DNA from: Algoriphagus sp. A40
GTDB lineage: Bacteria; Bacteroidota; Bacteroidia; Cytophagales; Cyclobacteriaceae
Direction of reading: 5' to 3'
Assembly: GCF_002002735.1 (NCBI RefSeq)
Contig: NZ_MUNY01000078.1
Coordinates: forward strand, 350,242 to 414,241
Length of the DNA stretch: 64,000 nt
In this document: piece by piece, positions 43,426 through 52,418 of the stretch
Layout: each line of letters begins with the position of its first letter
Position numbering within the stretch: the stretch's first letter is position 1
Notes under the pieces: generated by a model
What the model saw: the letters and a program-made list of their open reading frames with translations, nothing else
Databases searched by the model: none
Told to the model about the DNA's origin: nothing
Made by a program: the position numbers and the translations under genes

Positions 43426-43914
43426 ATGAAAAACATCAGAATTGAAATTAAATGGGGGATTCTTTTCATCCTGGTCGGGTTGATCTGGATGGTCTTCGAA
43501 AAAGCAATGGGTTGGCACGATGTCCACATCGATAAGCATGCCACCTATTCGCTGTTCATTGCACCAATTGCCATTGCCATTTACGTTTTTGCTCTTTTGG
43601 ATAAAAAGAGAAATTTCTATGGGGGAAAGATGACCTACATGCAGGGTTTTGTTGCCGGGCTGATCATTACCCTGGTGGTCGTGATTTTGAGCCCACTCAG
43701 TCAGTACATTACGAGTACCTACATCACTCCGGATTATTTCAAAAATGTAATTGAATATTCCGTTTCCTCCGGCCAAATGGAGCAACAGGCTGCCGAAGAA
43801 TATTTTAACCTGAAAAGCTACATGATGCAGTCGGTCATCGGTGCGGCAGTGATGGGCTTGATCACTTCCGCAGTGGTGGCTTTGGTAGTTTTTTTTGTCC
43901 GTTCAAAACCCTGA
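43426..43914 (+). CDS. DUF4199 domain membrane protein
   Basis: The 162-aa protein has four predicted transmembrane helices: IKWGILFILVGLIWMVFE, LFIAPIAIAIYVFAL, GFVAGLIITLVVVILSPL and VIGAAVMGLITSAVVALVVF. The central amphipathic region ITPDYFKNVIEYSVSSGQMEQQAAEEYFN is characteristic of DUF4199, a Bacteroidota family of unknown function. A terminator follows directly after the stop. Confidence 0.85.
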   Translation: MKNIRIEIKWGILFILVGLIWMVFEKAMGWHDVHIDKHATYSLFIAPIAIAIYVFALLDKKRNFYGGKMTYMQGFVAGLIITLVVVILSPLSQYITSTYITPDYFKNVIEYSVSSGQMEQQAAEEYFNLKSYMMQSVIGAAVMGLITSAVVALVVFFVRSKP

Positions 43915-43918
43915 TTGT

Positions 43919-43959
43919 ATGCCCTTTCTAATGATTTACCTTTGGGAAGGGCATTTTTT
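43919..43959 (+). terminator. Terminator between DUF4199 gene and acyltransferase gene
   Basis: ATGCCCTT/AAGGGCAT stem with a long loop followed by six T (43954-43959). Confidence 0.7.
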
Positions 43960-43968
43960 CTATCTTTG
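43942..43968 (+). promoter_or_regulatory. Promoter of the acyltransferase-gpsA operon
   Basis: TATCTTTG at 43961-43968 matches TAnnTTTG exactly, with a TTG 16 bp upstream (43942-43944). It overlaps the preceding terminator and lies 28 bp before the proposed TTG start at 43996. Confidence 0.5.
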
Positions 43969-43995
43969 AGGCCTTTTCATAACCAGCACGCCACT

Positions 43996-45693
43996 TTGGA
44001 CGAGAACTACATCAAGCACCGGTATGACCCCATTATTCCCAGCAAGGAAGAGTGGCCGGTGGTGAAATTGGCAAGAGAACGTAAGGAATTCGTCAAGAAA
44101 GTAGCTGACTTGGCAGAGTCCAGAGTCTTGGGACTGACCGGTAAAAATCCTGATATTTTAAAGGAAGAATTGGAGACGACGCTTTATCGCGAAAAACTCC
44201 GGATCAAACAAAATCCCTGGGCTGTGGATCCGGATGATGAAAGCTTATTTTGGAATGAGGTAAAAACCTCCTTGCTCCAAGTCAATACAGATTCATCCCT
44301 TGACAAAGCCAAAAGATTTCAGGCCTACCAGGAGATTCTCCACAGTATCACTTCCCGATACGCGGAGGAAATTGCTTCCAATTTCAAAGCCTCCCATTAC
44401 AAGTTTACCAGAAGGGTGGTTACGTATGGCTTTTCCCGCCTGCTCAACGCGGCAAGAGTGAAAGGCTTCAAGTCCATTTTCAGTAATCAATACACCCTTC
44501 AGGACAAAATTCAGATTACCGGCCAGACGGATCAAATCCGTGACCTAGCTACCAAAGGTACGATAGTGATGGTTCCTACCCATTTTTCGAATCTTGACAG
44601 CATCTTGATTGGATGGATTATTTCCGTTTTGGGAATGCCGCCTTTTATCTATGGAGCCGGGTTGAATCTTTTCAATATTTCGATTTTCGCCTATTTCATG
44701 AATGCGCTCGGGGCATACAAGGTTGATCGGAGGAAGAAGAACCTGATGTACCTCGAAACGCTTAAAACCTATTCTAAAGAAGCGATCCAGTTTGGCTGCC
44801 ACAGTTTGTTTTTCCCCGGAGGAACGCGCTCTCGCAGCGGGATGATCGAATCCAAGCTGAAACTGGGACTTTTGAGCACCGCAATTGAAGCCCAGCGGGC
44901 GAATTTCCAGAATGGAATAAGCGATATCTCGGGCAAGATCTTCATCGTACCTGTGACGATCAATTATCACTTCGTTTTGGAAGCTCCGGGATTGATTCAG
45001 GAGCATCTGAGTTTGACCGGACAGGAACGATACTACAAGGAAAATGACGAGTTTTCGACCTCCTACAAGATCTCGAAGTTTTTGTTCAAATTCTTTACCA
45101 AGGGATCCGATATCTCAGTTTCGATAGGTAAGGCGATGGACGTGCTGGGTAATTATGTGGATCAAAATGGAAACAGTCTGGACAAACGGGGAAGAAAGAT
45201 TGATACCCGGGATTATTTCATCTCAGATGGCAAAATCACCGTGGACCAGCAGCGGGAAGAGGAATATACCAATATGCTCGGCAAGCGGATAGTTGAAGAA
45301 TTCCACCTCATCAACAGGGTATTCAGCTCACATTTGGTTTCATTTGTAGCTTTTGAAATTATCAGATCAAAGAACGTTAAGCTGGATATTTTTGACTTAA
45401 TCCGATTGCCAGAGGAGGATATTGTAATTCCCTTTGAAGAATTCAAATCAATCTGTCAAATGGTTTTGAACAGGATTTTTGAGCTTAAGGCTCAGGGTAA
45501 AATTGATGCTGCGCCGCACCTAAGCAGGCCAATGGATGAGATCATCTCCCATGGAATCGACAATGTGGGGATGTACCATGCCAAGCGGCCTTTGGTCAGA
45601 GACAAAGAGGGGAACATTGCTACAGAGGATATGAGTTTGCTCTATTTTTATCACAACAGATTACACGGATATGGCCTTGAGAAACTCTTCTAA
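43996..45693 (+). CDS. Glycerol-3-phosphate / 1-acylglycerol-3-phosphate acyltransferase (PlsB/PlsC-like)
   Basis: The reading frame is open from 43915, but that segment contains a terminator and promoter, so the TTG at 43996 (MDENYIKHRYDPIIPSKEEW, 565 aa) is the likely start. Acyltransferase motif I is VPTHFSNLDSILIGW (HX4D). Motifs III and IV are FPGGTRSRSGMIESK and FIVPVTINYHFV. The large size and the N-terminal helical domain resemble membrane glycerol-3-phosphate acyltransferases of the PlsB type rather than a short PlsC. It acylates glycerol-3-phosphate in phospholipid synthesis. It overlaps gpsA by 23 bp, and gpsA makes its substrate. Confidence 0.82.
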   Translation: MDENYIKHRYDPIIPSKEEWPVVKLARERKEFVKKVADLAESRVLGLTGKNPDILKEELETTLYREKLRIKQNPWAVDPDDESLFWNEVKTSLLQVNTDSSLDKAKRFQAYQEILHSITSRYAEEIASNFKASHYKFTRRVVTYGFSRLLNAARVKGFKSIFSNQYTLQDKIQITGQTDQIRDLATKGTIVMVPTHFSNLDSILIGWIISVLGMPPFIYGAGLNLFNISIFAYFMNALGAYKVDRRKKNLMYLETLKTYSKEAIQFGCHSLFFPGGTRSRSGMIESKLKLGLLSTAIEAQRANFQNGISDISGKIFIVPVTINYHFVLEAPGLIQEHLSLTGQERYYKENDEFSTSYKISKFLFKFFTKGSDISVSIGKAMDVLGNYVDQNGNSLDKRGRKIDTRDYFISDGKITVDQQREEEYTNMLGKRIVEEFHLINRVFSSHLVSFVAFEIIRSKNVKLDIFDLIRLPEEDIVIPFEEFKSICQMVLNRIFELKAQGKIDAAPHLSRPMDEIISHGIDNVGMYHAKRPLVRDKEGNIATEDMSLLYFYHNRLHGYGLEKLF

Positions 45694-46729
45694 GCCCAAG
45701 AAAATCGGGGTAGTCGGCGTCGGAAGTTTTGGGACAGCTATTGCCAATATGCTTGCTGAAAAAAGCGACGTGATGGTCTATGCCCGAAAGGAAGAAGTGG
45801 TAGCAGAGATCAATTCCGTTCATATGGTGGCTGGAAGGGAATTGAACCCCGGAATTCAGGCAACAAGTGACCCTGAGAAGCTCTGTAAAATTTGCGATAT
45901 TTTGTTCTTTATGGTTCCTTCAACAGGGTTTTTGGAGGCGGTCAGAAATTTTGCGCCATTCCTTTATCCCTACCATATGATAATTCATGGGACCAAAGGA
46001 CTAGCTCTCAACCTTGCTCCGGGAGAAAATCTTGATACCGTTAAAAAATTAAAACGAAGTCAGATTTTGACGATGAGTGAGGTGATCCTCCAGGAGACGG
46101 TGGCTATCCGTGTCGGATGTCTCGCAGGTCCGAATATTTCCAAAGAACTCATTCTTGATCAGCCAGCGGCCACAGTGGTTGCGAGCAAATACAATGAGGT
46201 GATTTTGGAAGGCCAAAGATTGCTTCGCTCAGAGCGCTTTCAGGTCTATGGAAATTCGGATATTATCGGAGTCGAGCTCAGTGGGGTTTTGAAAAACATC
46301 ATTGCGATTGCCTCCGGAGCTTTGGCAGGATTAGGTTTGGGAGAAAATGCGAAGGGATTGTTGATTTCCAGAGGAATGGTAGAAATGGTTCACCTGAGCA
46401 AAGCCCTGGGAGGTAGCGTACAGTCGGTGATGGGATTGGCTGGGATCGGTGATTTGGTAACGACCTGCAATTCAGTGGACTCCCGAAATTTCACAGTTGG
46501 ATTCCGTCTTGCAAAAGGGGAATCGCTTGATCAGATTTTGGCTACAATGGACGAAGTGGCTGAAGGTGTCAATACTGTGAGGATCATCGATTCATTTATC
46601 AAGACTGTAGGAATCCGTGCTCCGATCACTGAAAATCTCCATCGGGTGCTTTTCGAAGATCTCTCGATTGAAGATGCACTTCAGTTCCTGATGAAATATC
46701 CGTTTAGTGTGGATGTGGATTTTGTTTGA
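45671..46729 (+). CDS. gpsA: NAD(P)H-dependent glycerol-3-phosphate dehydrogenase
   Basis: The 352-aa enzyme reduces dihydroxyacetone phosphate to sn-glycerol-3-phosphate. The Rossmann motif is KIGVVGVGSFGTAIANM (residues 11-27). The GpsA core includes CLAGPNISKELILDQPAATVVAS, GVELSGVLKNIIAIASG (catalytic Lys in LKN), GLGLGENAKGLLISRGM and GLAGIGDLVTTCNS. The start at 45671 lies inside the acyltransferase end. The overlap suggests coupled translation, consistent with the shared pathway. Confidence 0.95.
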   Translation: MALRNSSKPKKIGVVGVGSFGTAIANMLAEKSDVMVYARKEEVVAEINSVHMVAGRELNPGIQATSDPEKLCKICDILFFMVPSTGFLEAVRNFAPFLYPYHMIIHGTKGLALNLAPGENLDTVKKLKRSQILTMSEVILQETVAIRVGCLAGPNISKELILDQPAATVVASKYNEVILEGQRLLRSERFQVYGNSDIIGVELSGVLKNIIAIASGALAGLGLGENAKGLLISRGMVEMVHLSKALGGSVQSVMGLAGIGDLVTTCNSVDSRNFTVGFRLAKGESLDQILATMDEVAEGVNTVRIIDSFIKTVGIRAPITENLHRVLFEDLSIEDALQFLMKYPFSVDVDFV

Positions 46730-46788
46730 TCATTACTTTGGTCTCTAAGTTCTTATATTCTTAAATTGGATTCCTGGGAATCAGGTTT

Positions 46789-46962
46789 TTGACTAAGGAG
46801 GAGAGCAACAGGATACGCCAAGAGGAATTTTTAGCGATGTCTCCAGGAGATCGTTTCATGTCTTTTTTAGATTTAAGCCGAAGAGTAAACCGGCTTTTTC
46901 CATCCAGTATTTCTTTTGAAGAAAGAACCAAAGGGAATTATATTTTGAAGCGAAAAAAATGA
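46789..46962 (+). CDS. Orphan small ORF (FLAMSPGDRFMSFL-type)
   Basis: A 57-codon frame from TTG46789 to TGA46962 encodes LTKEESNRIRQEEFLAMSPG..., then DRFMSFLDLSRRVNRLFP and a basic tail. The frame is open upstream only to a stop at 46762. It resembles the short proteins that I recall preceding nucleotidyltransferase genes in Bacteroidota toxin-antitoxin-like pairs, but no such partner follows here. It may be a degraded remnant. A purine run AAGGAGGAGAG lies at its 5' end. The rest of the 46730-47040 gap shows nothing else. Confidence 0.4.
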   Translation: MTKEESNRIRQEEFLAMSPGDRFMSFLDLSRRVNRLFPSSISFEERTKGNYILKRKK

Positions 46963-47040
46963 GTCAAAGTTTCCACATTTAACTTCACTCGGAAATAGAT
47001 TTGAAGGAACGTATTGGAGGCCTAGTTACAACCCTGAGCA

Positions 47041-47072
47041 AAAAAAAGCCTCCAGGGTTTCCCGGAGGCCTT
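47041..47072 (-). terminator. Terminator of the sugar dehydrogenase gene
   Basis: GCCTCC/GGAGGC with an inner GGG/CCC pair and a T-run on the minus strand (seven A at 47041-47047). Confidence 0.75.
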
Positions 47073-47090
47073 GATTCCTAAAGTCGCCAA

Positions 47091-48251
47091 TTAGTTGACA
47101 GGTAGAATTTTCACCAAAAGTCCAGTAGCCTCAGTGATGGCGTAGATGTAGCCATCGGGGCTTTCGGCTACTTGGCGTACTCGGCCAATGCCAGGAAGCA
47201 GTTTTTCTTCAGCGACATGTTTCCCGTCCTTCAACACTACTCTTGCAATGTGTTGTTTCGCAAGTGCTCCAACCAGGATGTTGCCTTTCCAATTGGGGTA
47301 TTTGTCAGAGGTTACGACCGTGACGCCGCTGGTAGCGATAGATGGTACCCAATAGTGAATGGGTTGTTCCATGCCTGGTTTTTCGGAAGTCTCAGCCAAG
47401 ATGGTATTGTTGTAATTGATCCCATAGGAGATCACCGGCCAACCATAGTTTTTGCCTTTTTCGATGATGTTCAATTCGTCACCGCCTCTCGGACCATGTT
47501 CGGTTTCCCAAAGGACATTGTTTGCTTTGTCAAAGTACAAGCCCTGAGGATTTCTGTTGCCATAAGACCAGATTGAAGCAACGGCACCAGTCGAATCCAC
47601 AAAAGGATTGTCAGCAGGAATTGTTCCGTCATCATTTACGCGGTGGACTTTGCCATGAGCATTGGTCAGATCTTGGGCATTCATCGGGATGTTGCCTTTG
47701 TCCCCGTTAGAGAAGTACATGAAGCCTTCGTTGTCAAATACGATTCGGCTGCCGAAGTGACGGCCTCCCTTCCAAGGTGGTCCAGCTGTGATCAGATCTT
47801 CTTGCTGGACGGCGGTGTTACCTTCAAGTTTGAACCTCATGATGGTAGTGGCACCTGTACTGTCTTCGAAATTTTTGGCGTAAGCAATGTAAATCCAGCC
47901 ATTCTCAGCATACTTTGGATGAACAGCCACGTCAAGCAAACCTGCCTGATTCACCGCATGTACGGCGGGTAATCCCTGGATTTTTTCACCGGTAAAAGCG
48001 TCGTCTTTAAAAATCAGGATTTCTCCTTTTCTCTCAGTGACCAGCATTCTGCCATCTGAAAGCCAGGTCATTCCCCATGGATTTTCAAATTCGGTAAAGA
48101 GTGTGTCAACTTTGATCAGCATCCTTTCGGTCTGCGTGGTAAAAGCCACGTCATTCGATGCAACTTCAGTTTCTTTGGGTGCGCAGGAAGTTCCTAGTGA
48201 AACTGTCCCCGCAAGAATTACAATAGATAAATAATGTTTGTTTAAAGACAT
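47091..48251 (-). CDS. PQQ-dependent sugar dehydrogenase lipoprotein
   Basis: The 386-aa product begins MSLNKHYLSIVILAGTVSLGTSC, a lipobox GTSC. The mature protein is a six-bladed propeller of the soluble glucose/aldose/sorbosone dehydrogenase family: FENPWGMTWLSDGRMLVTER, NQAGLLDVAVHPKY, GRHFGSRIVFDNEGFMYFSNGD, YGNRNPQGLYFD (catalytic region), WETEHGPRGGDELNII and KNYGWPVISYG. It oxidises sugars to lactones with PQQ in the periplasm. No PQQ-biosynthesis genes are in this window. Confidence 0.9.
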   Translation of the reverse strand: MSLNKHYLSIVILAGTVSLGTSCAPKETEVASNDVAFTTQTERMLIKVDTLFTEFENPWGMTWLSDGRMLVTERKGEILIFKDDAFTGEKIQGLPAVHAVNQAGLLDVAVHPKYAENGWIYIAYAKNFEDSTGATTIMRFKLEGNTAVQQEDLITAGPPWKGGRHFGSRIVFDNEGFMYFSNGDKGNIPMNAQDLTNAHGKVHRVNDDGTIPADNPFVDSTGAVASIWSYGNRNPQGLYFDKANNVLWETEHGPRGGDELNIIEKGKNYGWPVISYGINYNNTILAETSEKPGMEQPIHYWVPSIATSGVTVVTSDKYPNWKGNILVGALAKQHIARVVLKDGKHVAEEKLLPGIGRVRQVAESPDGYIYAITEATGLLVKILPVN

Positions 48252-48323
48252 ATTTTCGGGATTTTTCAGAGTGTAAGTTAATGCGAAAGTTTCGGATTCA
48301 GAATATAATCTTGTTTAACGGCT

Positions 48324-49361
48324 CTATCCCGTGATTTCTGTTTCTGAAATTTGAACCAATTGCTCTGCATCTTCAACCATCAATGCCGAACCAATAAACA
48401 GGGGAGTTCTTTGATGTAGGTCTTCGGGCTGAATATCCAAAATGCGCTGCTTTCCGTCACTTGCTTTTCCCCCTGCCTGCTCAATGATGAAGGCCAGTGC
48501 ATTTGCCTCGTATAGAAGGCGAAGCTTTCCGTTTGGGTTTTTCAAGGTTGCCGGATAAAGGTAAATTCCTCCTTTCAGGAGATTTCTGTGAAAGTCCGCC
48601 ACCAAGCTTCCGATATAGCGGGATTGATAGTGTTTTTCCTTGCAGCTTTTTACAAAGGAAGTTATCCCAGATTGCCACTCGTATTCCAATCCTTCGTTGA
48701 TGGAATAAATTGTTCCGGTTTGAGGAGCCTGAATATTGGGGTGGGAAAGGAAAAATTCACCCAAACTCGCCTCGTAAGTAAACCCGTTAGTCCCGAAACC
48801 GGTGGTATAAACCAGCATCGTGGAAGATCCATAAAGCACATACCCCGCAGCGACCTGTTGATTGCCGGGCTGCATGATATCCTCCGAAGTGATCGGACTT
48901 CCAACCGGAGTTTTTCTTCGATAAATCGAAAAAATTGTCCCAATGCTGATGTTCACATCAATATTGGAACTGCCGTCAAGTGGATCGATGGCGACCACAT
49001 ATTTGCCGGAATTGTTTTGCAGATCGATCACATCATCCTCTTCTTCCGAAACAATGGCACAAACTTCGCCGCCTTTGCTCAAGGCACGCATAAAACGGAT
49101 GTTGGCAATGACATCAAGCTTTTGCTGCTCTTCACCTTGGATATTGGTTTGGCCAAAAGCACCGCCTATATTGGACAGACCGGCACGGTTAGTTTCGCGA
49201 TTGACTATCTTAGCCGCAAGAGCAATGTCCCGTAAAAGTTGGGACAATTCTCCCGAAGCAAATGGGAAATCGCTTTGTTTGAGTTTGATAAATCGGTCTA
49301 GCGTAACTCCGACTGAATAGGCCAGGTTACTTTGATCTGGTTGATAAGGTAAGGTTTTCAT
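48324..49361 (-). CDS. fbp: Class I fructose-1,6-bisphosphatase
   Basis: The start at 49361 (MKTLPYQPDQSNLAYSVGVTLDRFIKL) is preferred over 49382, giving 345 aa. Metal-binding elements are EEEDDVI and IDPLDGSSNIDVNISIGTIFSIYRR. The C-terminal GKLRLLYEANALAFIIEQAGG plus DLHQRTPLFIGS is typical. It removes the 1-phosphate of fructose-1,6-bisphosphate in gluconeogenesis. Divergent from the monofunctional aspartate kinase gene at 49423, with 61 bp between the start codons. Confidence 0.95.
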   Translation of the reverse strand: MKTLPYQPDQSNLAYSVGVTLDRFIKLKQSDFPFASGELSQLLRDIALAAKIVNRETNRAGLSNIGGAFGQTNIQGEEQQKLDVIANIRFMRALSKGGEVCAIVSEEEDDVIDLQNNSGKYVVAIDPLDGSSNIDVNISIGTIFSIYRRKTPVGSPITSEDIMQPGNQQVAAGYVLYGSSTMLVYTTGFGTNGFTYEASLGEFFLSHPNIQAPQTGTIYSINEGLEYEWQSGITSFVKSCKEKHYQSRYIGSLVADFHRNLLKGGIYLYPATLKNPNGKLRLLYEANALAFIIEQAGGKASDGKQRILDIQPEDLHQRTPLFIGSALMVEDAEQLVQISETEITG

Positions 49362-49422
49362 TCTATTCTCAGAAAAGTACAATAATTGGGTTTATACCCA
49401 CGAAAATTAGGAATTATTTCTT

Positions 49423-50691
49423 ATGGCAAAAACCTTGATCTATAAATTTGGCGGAGCCTCTGTCAAAGATAGCGCAGCAGTCAAAAACTTAACAGAAATT
49501 CTCCGTAATCGATTGCGAAAAAACATGGTTGTTGTGGTTTCGGCAATGGGAAAAACTACCAACAGTCTGGAATCCATCCTTTCTAAAAAGTTAAACGGAG
49601 AAGATTTTTCTGAAAATAGTGCAATTTTAAAATTATTTCATCAGGAAATTTGTCGGGAATTGTTCCCGGAGGGGCATTCGGTTTTCCCCCAACTGGACAA
49701 TCTTTTTTTTCACTTGAACAACCTTTTAGAAAAAAAGCTTTCCAGAGAAAATTACGACGAGTTCTATGACAGTATCGTAGGTTTTGGAGAACTGGTTTCT
49801 TCCCGGATTGTGGCAGAATACCTGTGTTCTCAAAGTTTAATCGTCCTTTGGCAAGATGCCCGGGAAGTGATTCACACAGATTCTGATTTTCGCTTTGCAA
49901 AAATCGACTGGGAGAAAACGAGAAATTCCTGTCAGGCAAGCTGGAAACCGATCCTGGAGAATTTTCCGATTTTGACCCAAGGATTTATTGGTTCGGACCC
50001 AAAAGGCAGATCAACGACTTTGGGAAGGGAAGGGTCGGATTTTACGGCTGCTATCTTGGCCAAAAGTTTGGATGCCGGGTCTGTAACGATTTGGAAAGAT
50101 GTTCCAGGAGTACTCAATGCCGACCCTAAACTTTTTCCAAATACCAGGAAGTTTGAGGAATTGGGCTATCGTGAAGCAGCTGAGATGACTTATTTCGGGG
50201 CTTCGGTAATTCACCCAAAGACAATAAAGCCTCTGGCAAATGCCGGAATTCCGCTTTTTGTAAAGTCATTTCTGGATCCGGAAGCTCCCGGAACAAAGAT
50301 TCATGCCAATGCCGCGTCACACCATGTTCCGACAATTGTTTTGAAGAAAGACCAAATCCTAGTGAGTTTCAAAGTGACGGATTTTACCTTCATCGAGGAA
50401 AAACACATTCACAGGGTCTATGAGCAACTTCAGGCCTTGAAACTCCGGGTGAATATGCTTCAGCTTTCGGCTATCAGTATTTCCATTGTGATTGATGCTC
50501 AGCTTTTCAAACTGGAACAATTGCTTGAAAAACTAAAATCGGAATTTGAGATCCGATACAACGAAGGACTGGAGCTTTTGACGATTTTACATCCCAAGCA
50601 GGAGGAAATTCCTACTTTTCTTGAAGGATTTGAAATTCTGTTAGAGCAGGCTTCCAGGAATACCTTTCAGGTAGTTCGTCGGAAAGTCTGA
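49423..50691 (+). CDS. Aspartate kinase (monofunctional)
   Basis: The 422-aa kinase begins MAKTLIYKFGGASVKDSAAV. It contains GREGSDFTAAILAKSLDAG, WKDVPGVLNADPKLFP and MTYFGASVIHPKTIKPLANAG, all conserved in aspartokinases. The C-terminal 120 residues (ILVSFKVTDFTFIEEKHIHRVYEQL) would be an ACT-like region, but it is divergent and lacks the usual VG motifs. This second aspartokinase supplies aspartyl phosphate, presumably for the lysine/diaminopimelate branch. No homoserine dehydrogenase domain is fused. Confidence 0.9.
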   Translation: MAKTLIYKFGGASVKDSAAVKNLTEILRNRLRKNMVVVVSAMGKTTNSLESILSKKLNGEDFSENSAILKLFHQEICRELFPEGHSVFPQLDNLFFHLNNLLEKKLSRENYDEFYDSIVGFGELVSSRIVAEYLCSQSLIVLWQDAREVIHTDSDFRFAKIDWEKTRNSCQASWKPILENFPILTQGFIGSDPKGRSTTLGREGSDFTAAILAKSLDAGSVTIWKDVPGVLNADPKLFPNTRKFEELGYREAAEMTYFGASVIHPKTIKPLANAGIPLFVKSFLDPEAPGTKIHANAASHHVPTIVLKKDQILVSFKVTDFTFIEEKHIHRVYEQLQALKLRVNMLQLSAISISIVIDAQLFKLEQLLEKLKSEFEIRYNEGLELLTILHPKQEEIPTFLEGFEILLEQASRNTFQVVRRKV

Positions 50692-50780
50692 CCGAATTTT
50701 TCAAGTCTCAAAATCCCAAGATGAATTCACTCAGGGATTTTTATAAATTGAGAAAAACAAACTCTTAAGCCACCCATCCG

Positions 50781-51884
50781 ATGAGCACCAGAAGAATTTT
50801 TCTCCAAAAAGCCGGACTTTCCACTTTAGCCCTGAGCCTGCCATTTGCAAATTCACTTTCAGCTATGAATACTGACAAAGAAGACAAAGTCCTCCGAGTG
50901 GCCATCATGGGGCTCGGAAGCTACGGAACCCGTGTCGCGGAAGCCATGAAAGACTGCAAACGCGCCAAATTGGTTGGAGTCGTAAGTGGGACGCCTTCGA
51001 AGGTGGAAACCTGGAAGCAGAAATATGGGATTCCAGACAAAAACTGCTACAACTACGAAACCTTCGATCAGATCAAGGACAACCCGGACATCGATGTGGT
51101 CTACATGACTACGCCAAATTCCCTTCACAAGCCACATTGCCTCAGTATCGCAGCGGCAGGTAAGCATGTGATCAGTGAAAAGCCGATGGCGCTCAATGCT
51201 GCTGAAGGCCGGGAAATGGTAGCTTCATGTAAGAAAGCCGGGGTTCATTTGCTAGTTGGCTATCGCATGCACTTTGAAGCGAAAACGCTGGAGGTGGTTC
51301 GTCAGCAAAGAGCCGGTGAGTTTGGAAAAACCTTGTTTTTTCAGGGCCTGAGTGGATTTATAATCGGGGATCCGACACAATGGAGACTTGATCCTGCACT
51401 TGCAGGCGGAGGTGCCATGATGGACATCGGAGTCTATTCGATCAATGGGGCGAGGTATATGTTGGGAGAAGAGCCGACTTGGATTACAGCCCAAGAGGTG
51501 AAGACCGACCCTGTCAAATTCAAAGAAGGTGTGGATGAGACGATTACTTTTCAGATGGGCTTTCCTTCGGGTGCAGTAGCCTCTTGCCTCTCAACCTACA
51601 GTCTAAACAATCTAGATAAGTTTTACCTAAACGGGACCAAAGGATTTGCAGAAATGCAGCCTTCTACAGGCTATGGTCCGATCAAAGCTTGGACCAACAA
51701 AGGCCCAATCGAAGCAGAGCATATCACCCATCAGACGACTCAAATGGATGAAATGGCTGCGATTATTTTGGATGGGAAAAAGCCGCTAATACCTGTGGAT
51801 GGGGAAGAAGGATTGAAGGATTTGGTGATTGTGGATGCGATCTACGCCGCTGCCAAATCTGGAGAGAAAATCAAGTTGGGATAG
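50781..51884 (+). CDS. Tat-exported Gfo/Idh/MocA family oxidoreductase
   Basis: The 367-aa protein has a twin-arginine-type leader, MSTRRIFLQKAGLSTLALSLPF. The Rossmann motif is VAIMGLGSYGTRVAEAM, followed by DVVYMTTPNSLHKPHCLSIAAAGKHVISEKPMAL, where EKP marks the conserved Lys of the family, and GGGAMMDIGVYSINGARYMLG. Members use NAD(P) with sugars or sugar derivatives; the substrate is unknown. The leader implies folded export to the periplasm. Convergent with the GNAT gene. Confidence 0.9.
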   Translation: MSTRRIFLQKAGLSTLALSLPFANSLSAMNTDKEDKVLRVAIMGLGSYGTRVAEAMKDCKRAKLVGVVSGTPSKVETWKQKYGIPDKNCYNYETFDQIKDNPDIDVVYMTTPNSLHKPHCLSIAAAGKHVISEKPMALNAAEGREMVASCKKAGVHLLVGYRMHFEAKTLEVVRQQRAGEFGKTLFFQGLSGFIIGDPTQWRLDPALAGGGAMMDIGVYSINGARYMLGEEPTWITAQEVKTDPVKFKEGVDETITFQMGFPSGAVASCLSTYSLNNLDKFYLNGTKGFAEMQPSTGYGPIKAWTNKGPIEAEHITHQTTQMDEMAAIILDGKKPLIPVDGEEGLKDLVIVDAIYAAAKSGEKIKLG

Positions 51885-51902
51885 ACTTTGATTTTATTGG
51901 GA

Positions 51903-52418
51903 TTAATAAGGCGGCTGGTCAGGATTTATAGTCAGCTGCATAAAAACCAGATTCAGCCATTTGCCAAACTTGAAGGCAACTTCTGGAAATCTTGCGACTT
52001 CCTTGAACCCCAATCTTTCGTGAAAGCGGTAGCTGCCAAGATTCTCTGAATCCATTCCGGCTATCATCACATGATATCCTTGATCAGTGGCAATTTGTAT
52101 GAGCTGTCTCATCATTTCAGAGCCCAAGCCTTGACCTTGGGCTTTTTTGTTGAGATAGATGGAATGCTCAATAGTTCTGCGATAGCCTGGTTTGGCGCGG
52201 AACATCCCATAGGTGGCATAGGCACAGACTTCGTCTCCTATTGTTCCAACCAAGACTGGAAATCCCGCCGAAAGTTTATCCTCGAACAGTTTCTCAACCT
52301 CTTCCAGTGGCTTGGGGTCATAATCATAATTATGAAAAGTGTTCAGTATAGCATCGTTGATGATATCCCGGATTGCCGGAGCATCATTTTTGTGGTAGGG
52401 TCGGATTTGAAAGCTCAT
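51903..52418 (-). CDS. GNAT family N-acetyltransferase
   Basis: The 171-aa protein fits phosphinothricin-acetyltransferase-like GNATs. The opening is FQIRPYHKNDAPAIRDIINDAILNT; the acetyl-CoA pyrophosphate loop is KKAQGQGLGSEMMRQLIQIA (Q/RxxGxG/A), then MIAGMDSENLGSYRFHERLGFKEV. It sits at the end of a three-gene operon. Its start overlaps by 1 bp the stop of the fructosamine-kinase gene, suggesting a role in the same amine or sugar-amine chemistry (inference). Confidence 0.85.
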   Translation of the reverse strand: MSFQIRPYHKNDAPAIRDIINDAILNTFHNYDYDPKPLEEVEKLFEDKLSAGFPVLVGTIGDEVCAYATYGMFRAKPGYRRTIEHSIYLNKKAQGQGLGSEMMRQLIQIATDQGYHVMIAGMDSENLGSYRFHERLGFKEVARFPEVAFKFGKWLNLVFMQLTINPDQPPY

